Assembly: GCA_900545835.1 (NCBI GenBank)
Contig: URBB01000013.1
Span: 1-26,300, forward strand
Source: an uncultured Collinsella sp.
Lineage (GTDB): Bacteria; Actinomycetota; Coriobacteriia; Coriobacteriales; Coriobacteriaceae
DNA: 26,300 nucleotides
Reading direction: 5' to 3'
Every line of letters starts with the position of its first letter. The first letter of the stretch is position 1. The position numbers and the translations under genes were made by a program. Under the pieces are notes generated by a model, which saw nothing but the letters and a program-made list of their open reading frames with translations, had not been told where the DNA came from and ran no database searches. Below, piece after piece: positions 7,425 through 14,610 of this stretch.

Positions 7425-7439
7425 AGGACAATATGTCCT
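7425..7439. promoter_or_regulatory. Methyltransferase self-regulation operator AGGACAATATGTCCT
   Basis: A perfect inverted repeat AGGACA-ata-TGTCCT centred 31 nt upstream of the methyltransferase start. From memory, the 15-bp operator bound by the HTH part of M.SsoII has the same arms (GGACA...TGTCC) with a 3-5 nt A/T centre. The site is in the right place to block transcription of the R-M operon once enough methylase is made. Confidence 0.75.
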
Positions 7440-7778
7440 CATTTTGCCACAGGGATGAAGAGATAAACTCGTCAGAATAGCAACCTTGCCCCAAACCATG
7501 GGTTTCTCACGTCTCCCACATCCGACAATCCATGTACCACTCAAACCGCGAAGACCCATCTAACCACCGCTGCGTTCTATACGATAGTCGTTCGCCAGGA
7601 CATTTTTCTGCCGCCGCAGTCATTAGTCCAAGTGAAAAGCGGCAAGCCGAGAACCTCACGCCTCTCCATCATCAATCATTCCATTTCACAAATGACGCAG
7701 CGGCGCAATTAGCAACGCGGAGCATGGAACCATGCTATACCCGTCCAAACGATATTGTCCGCGCCCAACAGCTATCAA
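7440..7778. other. Intergenic stretch between the R-M operon and the excisionase-like gene
   Basis: I see no convincing gene. The open frames on both strands lack an SD and family-like sequence. It presumably holds the upstream part of the R-M promoter. There is a short inverted repeat agcatgg-aa-ccatgct at 7721-7736. No integrase fragment was found, although an excisionase-like gene ends at 7779. Confidence 0.4.
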
Positions 7779-8018
7779 TCAATTTACCTTGGCCTGCTGG
7801 CGCAGAGAGTGCAGCCAAGCCTCATGATCATCGTAACAATAAAGAACATGGGATCGCGAGGATTTGCCGAGGCGAATGTACTCCGGCCCCTTACTAGGAC
7901 AGCGCCAATTTGCAAGGGTCTTCGCGCTTACGCCAATCAACTTTGCTGCCTCTTCACTCGAAAACGCAAGCGGGCGTACGGATTCAACAGCGCATGTCAC
8001 GCCGTTTGCTCCACCCAT
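7779..8018 (-). CDS. Excisionase/AlpA-like HTH (HTH_17) protein
   Basis: 79 residues. LAFSSEEAAKLIGVSAKTLA followed by NWRCPSKGPEYIRLGKSSRS and VLYCYDDHEAWL is the standard single MerR-like winged helix of small excisionase-type proteins: helix-turn-helix, a GPxYxkLG wing, and a strand plus the 'dleaWl' helix. SD gaggg lies 6-9 nt before ATG 8018. Such genes usually sit next to a tyrosine recombinase, which is absent here, so this is probably a remnant of an integrated element. It could also be a stand-alone regulator. Confidence 0.75.
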   Translation of the reverse strand: MGGANGVTCAVESVRPLAFSSEEAAKLIGVSAKTLANWRCPSKGPEYIRLGKSSRSHVLYCYDDHEAWLHSLRQQAKVN

Positions 8019-8132
8019 AAAGACCCTCAGACTCTCCGATCACACCCACCCGTTACAGATTGAGACAATTTGACGGTACCGAATTCTTGTCAAGGCGTGG
8101 TACAATTGTGTCCCAACGCAAAGGAGGTACCT

Positions 8133-8399
8133 ATGCCCACCTGTGTGCCCGTCCGAGACATGAAGGACACCGCTGCATTTACCGCGCTTGTTGAGTCCGA
8201 GCGCGACGTCACCGTAACTAAGAACGGCTATGAGGCCATGCACTGCATCAGCAGCGACCAGTATCGTCTCATGCAAGACGAAATCGCCAAAGCCAAGCTG
8301 CTGTCTCGTATGATGTTGGCAGAAGACGAGATATCGCAAGGCGACTACAGCGACTACGACTCCTTCGCGACCGCGATACGAGACAAATATGGCCTATAA
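8133..8399 (+). CDS. Antitoxin, Phd/YefM or RelB type
   Basis: 88 residues. Start ATG 8133 follows a strong SD (aaaggagg); the open frame continues upstream to 8070 but without a better start. The N-terminus VPVRDMKDTAAFTALVESER, then VTVTKNGYEAMHCISSDQYR, matches the DNA-binding fold of type II antitoxins ('i..l..l..e...v.vtknG...a.vis'). The acidic C-terminus (EDEISQGDYSDYDSF) would wrap the toxin. It overlaps the toxin gene by 11 bp. An acaattgt palindrome (8102-8109), overlapping a TACAAT -10-like hexamer at 8101-8106, may be the autoregulatory operator. Confidence 0.85.
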   Translation: MPTCVPVRDMKDTAAFTALVESERDVTVTKNGYEAMHCISSDQYRLMQDEIAKAKLLSRMMLAEDEISQGDYSDYDSFATAIRDKYGL

Positions 8400-8694
8400 C
8401 GTCGTAATACTCGAAAGCGCACAATATGAATACGAGGCTATTGTCAGATACCTTGCTCAAATCCTTATGAACCCACGTGCAGCAGGCAATTTTGTTGCTG
8501 AGTTTGAATATCAGCTTGATCTGCTTCGCGAGCAGCCGCTCCTACGGCCCCTCTCCCACATACGAGAGCTGGCGGCACGCAATTATCGATCGTTTACCGT
8601 CAACAAATACGTGTGTCTTTACAAGTTTGAGCGCGATACGATCTATATCGCCCATGTCTTTCATCAGTCACAGGACTACGGCCGCCTGGTCTAG
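8389..8694 (+). CDS. Toxin, RelE/ParE superfamily
   Basis: 101 residues. The pattern YNVVILESAQYEYEAIVRYL, LLREQPLLRPLSHIREL, NYRSFTVNKYVCLYKFERDT, IYIAHVFHQSQDYGRLV is the RelE/ParE fold: an N-terminal strand, two helices, a four-strand sheet, and the closing 'iyv.rV.h..qdy..l' strand. Members either cut mRNA on the ribosome or poison gyrase; I cannot tell which from sequence. Translation is coupled to the antitoxin through the 11-bp overlap. The pair fits the mobile or defence island that ends here. Confidence 0.88.
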   Translation: MAYNVVILESAQYEYEAIVRYLAQILMNPRAAGNFVAEFEYQLDLLREQPLLRPLSHIRELAARNYRSFTVNKYVCLYKFERDTIYIAHVFHQSQDYGRLV

Positions 8695-8735
8695 CCCACA
8701 AACTGAATACTTGGTCCGATCTCCCGCAGCGATAG

Positions 8736-9500
8736 CTAGCAAATGATCTGCGTGTGCTCCTCGATGGCGGCGCGGTCCTCGGCGGCGATACCCGGTTCGC
8801 ACACCACGGCGTCCAAGCTGTCCAGGCGGCAGAAGGTGTAGAAGTCGCGCTTGCCGATTTTACTGGAATCGGCAATCAGGTAGCGCGAGTCTGCCTTGCT
8901 AAAGGCGAGCTGCTGGATACGGCCCTCGTCCATGTTGGACGTAGATACGTCACCGTCCAAGATACCGTTGGCACCGATAAACGCCGCATCGATGCCCAAT
9001 GCCCGCAGGGTATCCTCGGCCGTTGGCCCCACAAAAGCGGCGGTGCGGCGACGGTACATACCGCCCACGAGGCACAAATCACAGTCTTCGCGCGCCTCGA
9101 GCAGGCTAAACACCGAAAGCGAATTAGTCACGATGCGCAGGCGAAACGCCGGCAGCATCGAGGCCATCTGCTCAACTGTAGTGCCCGTCCCCAAAAAGAT
9201 GGTCGAGCCCTCCTCGATGAGCCCAACGGCGCGGCGCGCGATCTGCAGCTTTTCCTCGGCATGCTTAGTGCGCTTTTCACTGTGCGAATACTCATGGCGC
9301 AACATAGCGTGCGGGCGACTCTGCGCACTACGGGCGCCGCCGTGCACGCGCTCGATCTCGCCCAGGCTTGCAAGCTCCTCAAGGTCGCGACGGATCGTCA
9401 TGTCCGAGACACCTAACGCATCCGAAATCTCCTTAACCGAAACCGTGCCCTGCTCATCGAGCAGCTGACGAACCTTATCCTGTCGCTCTGCCTTAATCAC
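8736..9500 (-). CDS. DeoR-family transcriptional regulator
   Basis: 254 residues, the usual family length. N-terminal DeoR wHTH: ERQDKVRQLLDEQGTVSVKE, LGVSDMTIRRDLEELASLGE, ERVHGG. From ~75 there is the sugar-phosphate-binding DeoRC domain with IFLGTGTTVEQMAS, VTNSLSVFSLL, LVGGMYRRRTAAFVGPTAED and ANGILDGDVSTSNMDEG. Such proteins repress sugar genes and release DNA when a sugar phosphate binds. It is divergent from galM across a 206-bp region and probably acts there or on itself. The effector is not predictable from sequence. Confidence 0.92.
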   Translation of the reverse strand: MIKAERQDKVRQLLDEQGTVSVKEISDALGVSDMTIRRDLEELASLGEIERVHGGARSAQSRPHAMLRHEYSHSEKRTKHAEEKLQIARRAVGLIEEGSTIFLGTGTTVEQMASMLPAFRLRIVTNSLSVFSLLEAREDCDLCLVGGMYRRRTAAFVGPTAEDTLRALGIDAAFIGANGILDGDVSTSNMDEGRIQQLAFSKADSRYLIADSSKIGKRDFYTFCRLDSLDAVVCEPGIAAEDRAAIEEHTQIIC

Positions 9501-9706
9501 GATGAATCCTCGCCGTTCTATGCGTGCATATCATTCAAACAGTAACGAACAAATTGTATCAGACCCATGCGCGTCAAAAATGAACGCCCGCACAGCTCCA
9601 ATCATCACTTTTTTGAGAAAAATACCCCCTGCTTTAGTGGGGTGTAGTGATAATCTCGCCTGTTCGCGCTACAGTTTGTCGGAAATACCTCGATGTTAGG
9701 AACCAA

Positions 9707-10759
9707 ATGATCACTTCCGAGCTTTTCGGCACCGCGCCGTGCGGTACCCCCGTTCATCGTTACACCCTCAACGGGCCCGAGATCTGCGTTCGCATTATGG
9801 ACTATGGCGCCACCGTGCTTGGTGTCGATGTGCCCGACATTCCCGGCAACGTGCGCGATGTGGTGCTGGGCTTCGATAAGCTCGAGGATTACTTTGACAA
9901 CCCCGCCTGCTTTGGCGCAACCATCGGGCCTGTGGCCAACCGCACTGCAGGTGCCACGATCACCATCGCCGGCACGGACTGGCATATGCCGGCCAACGAA
10001 GGCGCCAACAACCTACACAGCGATCTTGAGCACGGCCTGCACAAGCGCGTGTGGGACGTTGAGCTCGACGAGGTCCACAATGCCGTGCGCATGACCACCT
10101 CGCTTGAGGATGGCGAGCTGGGCCTACCCGGCAACCGCACCTTTACGGCCGTGTTTACCGTGACGCGCACCGGCGTCTTTCGTGTCGAGTATGGCTGCGA
10201 GAGCGACCGCGCCACCTACGTGTCCATGACCAACCACACGTACTTTAACCTTGCCGGCCATAACGCCGGCATGGACTGCGAGCACTTCTTTGTTGCTAAC
10301 GCTGCCCACTACCTGCCCATCAACGAGCAGAATATCCCCACCGGTGAAATCGCTCCGGTCGAGGGCACGCCGTTTGACTTCCGTGAGCTGCACCCCGTCG
10401 CGCCCGGCATGGAAGCCGACGACCCGCAGATTAAGCAGGCCCGTGGCTACGACCACTGCCTGTGCATCGATGGCTATCAGTACGGCCGTAATCTGCGCCG
10501 CGCGATGCACGTCGAGGAGATGTGGACCGGTCGTGAGTTGGATTACTACACCACCGCCCCGGGCGTGCAGCTCTACACCGGCAACTGGCTGGGCGACGAG
10601 CACGCCAAGGACGATGCCAACTATGGCTGGGGCGCTGGCTTTGCCCTCGAGGCAGAGATGTACCCCGACACGCCGCACCAACCGCTGTTCCCGCAGGGCA
10701 TTGTGGGCCCGGGTCACCCCTACAGCAATGTGATCGAATACCACTTTATGAGGCACTAA
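9707..10759 (+). CDS. galM: Aldose 1-epimerase (galactose mutarotase)
   Basis: 350 residues. Start ATG 9707 follows aggaac; the open frame reaches 9647 without a better start. GalM features: TLNGPEICVRIMDYGATVLG, GFDKLEDYF, FGATIGPVANR, NLHSDLEHGLHKRVWD, the catalytic-His region NHTYFNLAGHN, TPFDFRE, GYDHCLCIDG, PGVQLYTGNW and FALEAEMYPDTPHQPLFP with the catalytic Glu. It interconverts the alpha and beta anomers of galactose or glucose in the cytoplasm. A hairpin terminator follows at 10789. The divergent DeoR gene is the likely local regulator. Confidence 0.93.
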   Translation: MITSELFGTAPCGTPVHRYTLNGPEICVRIMDYGATVLGVDVPDIPGNVRDVVLGFDKLEDYFDNPACFGATIGPVANRTAGATITIAGTDWHMPANEGANNLHSDLEHGLHKRVWDVELDEVHNAVRMTTSLEDGELGLPGNRTFTAVFTVTRTGVFRVEYGCESDRATYVSMTNHTYFNLAGHNAGMDCEHFFVANAAHYLPINEQNIPTGEIAPVEGTPFDFRELHPVAPGMEADDPQIKQARGYDHCLCIDGYQYGRNLRRAMHVEEMWTGRELDYYTTAPGVQLYTGNWLGDEHAKDDANYGWGAGFALEAEMYPDTPHQPLFPQGIVGPGHPYSNVIEYHFMRH

Positions 10760-10788
10760 GCCCACAACGCAACATATCGCACAGCAGC

Positions 10789-10820
10789 GCCCGCCGGTAC
10801 CACTGCCGACGGGCGTTTTT
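10789..10820 (+). terminator. Intrinsic terminator of galM
   Basis: Hairpin gcccgccggta / tgccgacgggc with one wobble and one mismatch, followed by gttttt. It lies 30 bp after the galM stop. Confidence 0.85.
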
Positions 10821-10824
10821 CTAC

Positions 10825-11008
10825 CTAGTCATTGGGGACGTTCTTAAATGACTAGTCATTGGGGACAGTCTTTAACGTTTGGCGAGAAGGACTGTCCCAA
10901 TCTGCCGACACTTGGGGACGTTCCTAAAAGGCCGGCACATAAGGAACGTCCCCAAGTGCCAAGGGTGTCCCGTTTGACTAGTCATTTAAGAACGTCCCCA
11001 ATGACTAG
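10825..11008. repeat. REP-like nested inverted-repeat element
   Basis: Outer arms of 31 bp (10825-10855 and 10978-11008) are exact reverse complements, each bounded by ctag...ctag. Inside are two more hairpins: ttggggacagtc (10859-10870) with gactgtcccaa (10890-10900, one bulge), and a perfect 16-bp pair at 10910-10925 and 10942-10957 (acttggggacgttcct). All arms share the ttggggac(g/a)(t/g)tc core. This looks like a composite of REP/REPIN-type palindromes, which are usually spread by a trans-acting REP-associated transposase. The right arm encodes the last eight residues and stop of the IIB gene on the other strand. Confidence 0.85.
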
Positions 11009-11476
11009 TTGGATGGGGTCGGGATTGGAGCTGGGAAGGTAACGGATTTCTAGCTCTATGCCGAGTTCTTGTAGCTCTTTGAAGGCAGCGATGTCCGTAT
11101 CGTCTACGGCGACTGCGGGCGTTATGGGGTGCTTGCCCTCCCCCGCCTGCATATGGCCAATGCTGATCTTGGTGATCGGCACACCACCCTTAACCAGCGC
11201 GAGTGCATCCGTGGGCGACGCCACCATGATGAGAATCCTTTGGCGCGGCGTTGCGGTATGAATGATGTCGACAGTCCTTTGCACCGAGAAAAACCGCGTC
11301 CAGACACCCTCGGGTGTCGCCACCCTCATAGGGGCCCACTTGCGCGAATCAGCCGCAATCTCATCGTTGACGATTAAAACAAGGTTGGAACCCACGACTT
11401 CGTTCCACAGCTCAACGTCTTGCCCGTAAATAAACCGGTCATCGATGCGTGTGAGAAGAATCTTGGGTTGAGCCAT
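10982..11476 (-). CDS. Lone PTS IIB, mannose/fructose/sorbose family, His replaced by Tyr
   Basis: 164 residues. ATG 11476 is preferred; an in-frame GTG lies at 11482. The sequence follows EIIB of the mannose family (AQPKILLTRIDDRFIYGQDV, VLIVNDEIAADS, RILIMVASPTDALALVKGGV, FKELQELGIELEIRYLP). It is close to the second IIB in this window (RIDNRLVHGQV). The phosphorylated His of the R(L)(I/V)HGQ loop is Tyr here (codon TAC, 11426-11428, residue 17), so it cannot carry phosphate in the normal way. No IIA, IIC or IID is beside it. It may be a sensor, a sugar-binding decoy or a decaying paralogue. The C-terminal LVIGDVLK is encoded by the REP-like repeat. Confidence 0.85.
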   Translation of the reverse strand: MAQPKILLTRIDDRFIYGQDVELWNEVVGSNLVLIVNDEIAADSRKWAPMRVATPEGVWTRFFSVQRTVDIIHTATPRQRILIMVASPTDALALVKGGVPITKISIGHMQAGEGKHPITPAVAVDDTDIAAFKELQELGIELEIRYLPSSNPDPIQLVIGDVLK

Positions 11477-11565
11477 CGCCACCCCATTCTGTTTGAGACC
11501 CGTAAGAGCAAGACATCACGTCTCCAATATTAGTGCATTTAAAGTGAGAAAAGCCGTCAGAACAC

Positions 11566-11594
11566 TTGCGCGGATTTGCGATGTCCCGTATCAT
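11566..11594 (+). promoter_or_regulatory. Promoter of tRNA-Thr
   Basis: TTGCGC (11566-11571), a 17-bp spacer and TATCAT (11589-11594) put the start of transcription near 11601, about 33 nt before the mature tRNA. Confidence 0.6.
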
Positions 11595-11633
11595 AGACAG
11601 CCGTTGACGCCTCAGTTGCGTCATCACATGGCC

Positions 11634-11709
11634 GCCAGCGTAGCTCAGTTGGTAGAGCACCGCTCTCGTAAAGCGGGGGTCACCGGTTCGAGCCCGGTCG
11701 CTGGCTCCA
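11634..11709 (+). tRNA. tRNA-Thr (anticodon CGU)
   Basis: 76 nt including an encoded CCA. Acceptor gccagcg pairs with cgctggc. The D arm is agctcagttggtagagc. The anticodon stem is ccgct/agcgg with loop ctcgtaa, giving anticodon CGU (reads ACG). The T arm is ccggttcgagcccgg. All conserved bases are present. The coding strand is plus; its neighbours on both sides are minus-strand sugar genes. Confidence 0.96.
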
Positions 11710-11720
11710 TTGCACAAGAT

Positions 11721-11743
11721 AGCCGCCTTCGGGCGGCTTTTTT
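11721..11743 (+). terminator. Terminator of tRNA-Thr
   Basis: Stem agccgcc / ggcggct with loop ttcg-like bases, followed by seven T. It lies 11 bp after the CCA end. Confidence 0.92.
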
Positions 11744-11813
11744 GTTGCCGATTTCGAGCGCGCATCCGCCAATCCAAGCACAACGCCGTCGGCAACTCCC
11801 CTACTCAACAACA

Positions 11814-11859
11814 AGCCCCGCCAACCGCAATCCCCAAGGGGACCGCGATCAGCGGGGCT
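11814..11859 (-). terminator. Structured element, possible terminator of the YhcH gene
   Basis: Outer arms agccccgc (11814-11821) and gcggggct (11852-11859) enclose a tight inner hairpin tcccc-aa-gggga. On the minus strand it is followed by ttgttgttg, only a weak U-tract. It lies ~45 bp after the end of the YhcH gene. Confidence 0.45.
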
Positions 11860-11905
11860 CAAACGCGTTCCCCAAGGGAAATCACGCTAGCTCACGAGCA
11901 GTGCG

Positions 11906-12379
11906 CTACTCCTCCCAGTAAGCGTCTGCAAGCAGCTTAAAGCAGATCTTCTTGACCGGCTGCGCGCCATCGCCCGGGAACTCGAGCGTGGGCATGTGAG
12001 GCTCGCCGGCAACGAACAGCGCAAACTTATCGTCAGCAAGATCGCCGGCAATCGAGGCGTCGGAATCGACCAGATCGTAGTCGTCCTTCTCGTCAAACTC
12101 CTGGACCAGCGTCAGGCTGCCCGTGGCAACCTTAAAGGCCTCGCGACCCTCAATGTCGATCTGCAGGTCGTGATAGCGCTGATGCGTCTCATAGTGAGCC
12201 TCGGCCTCGGGACGCGTCGTGGGAGCCATGACGTTCGCAAAGACCTTGTCGCCCAGAATCGGATGGCTGCCGACCTCGAGCTCCGCCGGATCGTTCTCCT
12301 CGAGCCAATCAATCAGCACGTCGAGGCCCTTGAGCATTCCGCGGTACTCCTCGATATCGCCCAGTGCACCGTAAATCAT
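11906..12379 (-). CDS. YhcH/YjgK/YiaL family protein (sugar anomerase, cupin-like)
   Basis: 157 residues, the usual family length (~150). Family features: MIYGALGDIEEYRGM at the start, LGDKVFANVM, the 'EaHr.y.DlqidieG.E' block (ETHQRYHDLQIDIEGREAFK), DDKFALFVAGEPHMP and the closing KKICFKLLADAYW. The E. coli relatives act in sialic acid use (NanQ opens and interconverts anomers of acetylneuraminate) and in sugar operons. Context is amino-sugar catabolism, so an anomer-interconversion role is likely; the substrate is inferred. SD gagggg precedes ATG 12379. Upstream on the same strand lies a nagA fragment. Confidence 0.88.
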   Translation of the reverse strand: MIYGALGDIEEYRGMLKGLDVLIDWLEENDPAELEVGSHPILGDKVFANVMAPTTRPEAEAHYETHQRYHDLQIDIEGREAFKVATGSLTLVQEFDEKDDYDLVDSDASIAGDLADDKFALFVAGEPHMPTLEFPGDGAQPVKKICFKLLADAYWEE

Positions 12380-12411
12380 CTAAATCCCCTCTCGGATCGT
12401 TCCTTTGGCGG

Positions 12412-12543
12412 CTACTCGATAAACGCGTTACCGACGCTGTTGCCACCCACATACGTCTCGACCAGGGTAAGGTCGGGATTGAACACGACAAAGTCGGCGT
12501 CGCGCCTCGGCATAATGCTACCGCACTTGTCGTCAACATGAGC
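12412..12543 (-). pseudogene. 3' remnant of an N-acetylglucosamine-6-phosphate deacetylase gene
   Basis: Reading the minus strand from 12543 to a stop at 12412 gives AHVDDKCGSIMP, RRDADFVVFN, LTLVETYVGGNSVGNAF and IE. This matches the last ~43 residues of the complete NagA at 15271-16440 with about eight substitutions. Homology stops abruptly at ~12543; there is no start codon and no catalytic part. It is a broken second nagA copy, left by deletion or recombination between the kinase and YhcH genes. The silent and replacement changes show it is not a very recent duplicate. Confidence 0.88.
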
Positions 12544-12576
12544 TAGCAAGCGATGCCGGAGCCGTCGCCCAAACTC

Positions 12577-13512
12577 TTACAGCTCAGTCACGACAACGCC
12601 GTTGTAGACCTCGTCCCAACGGTCCATGACCAGATGGCCGGTCATGGGATCCATGGCGTTGAGCTTGCCGCAGGTGTTGGCGGTACGCAGCACCGTCTCG
12701 TCGTCTGCGCCAGCAGCGATGGCATGTGCGAAGCCTGCGATAGTGGAGTCACCAGAGCCCGTGGCGTTAACGGCAGGGATATCGGGCGTCTTTGCGCGGA
12801 ACGCACGGCCATTGTGGAAGCCAACGGAGCCGGCAGCGCCCATGGACACGACGACCCAGGGGATATCGGAGAAGCGGGCGTCAGAAGCGAGCGCGGCGCG
12901 GAGCTCGTCCACATCGTCGGTGGTAAAGCTCGTGCCCAGAAGGCCGTTGATCTCGGTCAGGTTAGGCTTGACCAGCTCGGGCTTAATTTCGGACTTAAGG
13001 GCGGCCTCGAGCGAAGCGCCCGAAGTATCGAGCAGCACCTTGGCGCCGGCGTTCTCGGCAATGCCCGTGATCTTGGCATAGTAGTCTGCCTCGACACCGC
13101 GGGGCAGAGAACCCGAAATGGTGACGACGTCGGCCTTGCCCGCAAGCTCAGTAAATTTGGCGGTAAAGGCATCGAGCTCCTCGGGGGCAATTGTCGGGCC
13201 GCTCTCGAGCAGCTCGGTCTGGTTGCCGGCGTGGAGAATGTTGAGGCAAATTCGAGTCTCGCCTTTGATGGGCACAAAGTCGTTGTTAATACCGTTGGCG
13301 TCCATGAGCTCAGCCATGTAGGCGCCCATGTGGCCGCCGAGTAGACCGGTTGCCACAACGTCGTCGCCCAGCTGACCCAGCACACGGGCCACGTTGAGGC
13401 CCTTGCCGCCAGCGGTCTTTTCGGGCGTCACACGGTTAACATCGTCGATAATGAGCTCATCGAGCTGATAGCGCGTATCGACAGACGGGTTCATCGTAAC
13501 GGTGAGGATCAT
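12577..13512 (-). CDS. PfkB-family sugar-phosphate kinase (LacC/FruK type)
   Basis: 311 residues. Starts MILTVTMNPSVDTRYQ, the LacC/FruK form of 'Np.iD'. Other blocks: TAGGKGLNVARVL, TGLLGGHMGAYM, GSLPRGV, LLDTSGASL, VKPNLTEINGLLG and the ATP/anion-hole motif NATGSGDSTIAGFAHA with the catalytic Asp. It phosphorylates tagatose-6-P or fructose-1-P (C-6 or C-1) to the bisphosphate in the cytoplasm. Next to agaS, nagA and a LacX-like gene, tagatose-6-phosphate kinase is the best reading. SD aaggag lies 6 nt before ATG 13512. A matching aldolase is not in the window. Confidence 0.88.
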   Translation of the reverse strand: MILTVTMNPSVDTRYQLDELIIDDVNRVTPEKTAGGKGLNVARVLGQLGDDVVATGLLGGHMGAYMAELMDANGINNDFVPIKGETRICLNILHAGNQTELLESGPTIAPEELDAFTAKFTELAGKADVVTISGSLPRGVEADYYAKITGIAENAGAKVLLDTSGASLEAALKSEIKPELVKPNLTEINGLLGTSFTTDDVDELRAALASDARFSDIPWVVVSMGAAGSVGFHNGRAFRAKTPDIPAVNATGSGDSTIAGFAHAIAAGADDETVLRTANTCGKLNAMDPMTGHLVMDRWDEVYNGVVVTEL

Positions 13513-13571
13513 TTTTAGCTCCTTATCTCGCAGGCTCCTTGTGCCTCGCGATACGAGTCGACAAAACGGAA

Positions 13572-14453
13572 TTACAGAATCTCAATCGTGAACGAGCGTA
13601 CGATGGTCTCCTTGGGCTTGGCGACAAGGCAGCCGCGCTTATGCTCAAGTACGTCGTCCTCATCGGAGCAGGTCGAGAGGCCGCCCCAGGGTTCAACTGC
13701 AACAAAATCGCCCTCGGGCTTACTCCACACAATGAGATACGGGAAGCCCTCAAAGCTCAGGCGGACGCCCTTGTCCTCCCCCTTCTTAGAAAGCGTAACC
13801 TGACGGCTCTCGAGCACGTCAAAGATGGTCTCCGCAAAATCGAAGAGCTCGTGCGACAGGGGCAGCGTCTTTCCCACCATGGGGTTCTTGGAGCGATTGG
13901 TCACGTCAATCAAGCCAGTCGAGGGAACGGCGGTGCAGAGCTCCGCAGCCTCGTCTTTCTCAAAGCGCAACTCGTAGTCCGTATAGGCCTCGCCCTCATC
14001 GAGCGGACACCTAAAGCCGGGATGACCGCCGATAAAGAACGGCATGTCCTCGGTCCCCTCGTTGGTCACCTCATAGGAGACGCGCACGGCGGTATCCTCG
14101 AGCGTATAACGAGCGACAAGCTTAAACGGGTACGGATAATCGCTCAGCAGCGCGGCGTTATCCTCCGAAGCCAGGCACATCGCCAGCTCGTTCTCGCCTT
14201 GGCTCAGCAGCTTCCACTCCTGTTTGCGCGCAAACCCGTGGCGAGCGAGCTTTACATGATGCCCGGCAAACGTCATGGCGCTGTTGTCGCGCAAGCCTCC
14301 GCAAATCGGGAAGCAAATCGGTGCCTGGCCAGACCACACGGCGGGATCGCCCTGCCACAGATACTCGCGACCTCCGGCCTCAATCGAGGTAAACGAACCA
14401 CCAGCCGTGGACACCGTAATAGAAATCGAATCGTTGGAGAGAGCGTATTCCAT
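13572..14453 (-). CDS. LacX-like aldose 1-epimerase family protein
   Basis: 293 residues. ATG 14453 is chosen because aaagga precedes it closely; the frame stays open to 14624 without family-like sequence. Family blocks: ITVSTAGGSFTSIEAGGREY, WQGDPAVWSGQAPICFPICG, HGFARKQEW, FFIGGHPGFRCPLDEGEAYT, SEDNAALLSDYPYPFKLVA and EPWGGLSTCSDEDD. These fit the LacX/YeaD branch of mutarotase-like proteins. In lactococci LacX is part of the tagatose-6-phosphate lac operon beside LacC; the same pairing is seen here (59-bp gap to the kinase). Substrate unproven. Confidence 0.87.
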   Translation of the reverse strand: MEYALSNDSISITVSTAGGSFTSIEAGGREYLWQGDPAVWSGQAPICFPICGGLRDNSAMTFAGHHVKLARHGFARKQEWKLLSQGENELAMCLASEDNAALLSDYPYPFKLVARYTLEDTAVRVSYEVTNEGTEDMPFFIGGHPGFRCPLDEGEAYTDYELRFEKDEAAELCTAVPSTGLIDVTNRSKNPMVGKTLPLSHELFDFAETIFDVLESRQVTLSKKGEDKGVRLSFEGFPYLIVWSKPEGDFVAVEPWGGLSTCSDEDDVLEHKRGCLVAKPKETIVRSFTIEIL

Positions 14454-14610
14454 TGCCCATCCTTTCGAACAACTGCTTTTTTGCTCGCAAGAACCCGTCT
14501 CGGCCCTGACCAAAGGACAAACCCGCACGTTCATCGACGCGTCCGGTATCCCAGCCATGTAACGGGGTACCATACAGACATTGATGCAATTACAGCTGAA
14601 AGGCCTTCTT

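Noticed and set aside
7721..7736. agcatgg-aa-ccatgct inverted repeat as a terminator
   Set aside because: No T-run on either strand and no gene ending nearby with the right spacing.
7532..7897. Plus-strand open frame of 121 codons upstream of the excisionase-like gene
   Set aside because: No SD, no domain-like pattern, and it overlaps the better-supported minus-strand HTH gene.
9647..9706. Extended N-terminus of galM
   Set aside because: The family begins near MITSELFG; ATG 9707 has an SD and the upstream residues do not fit.
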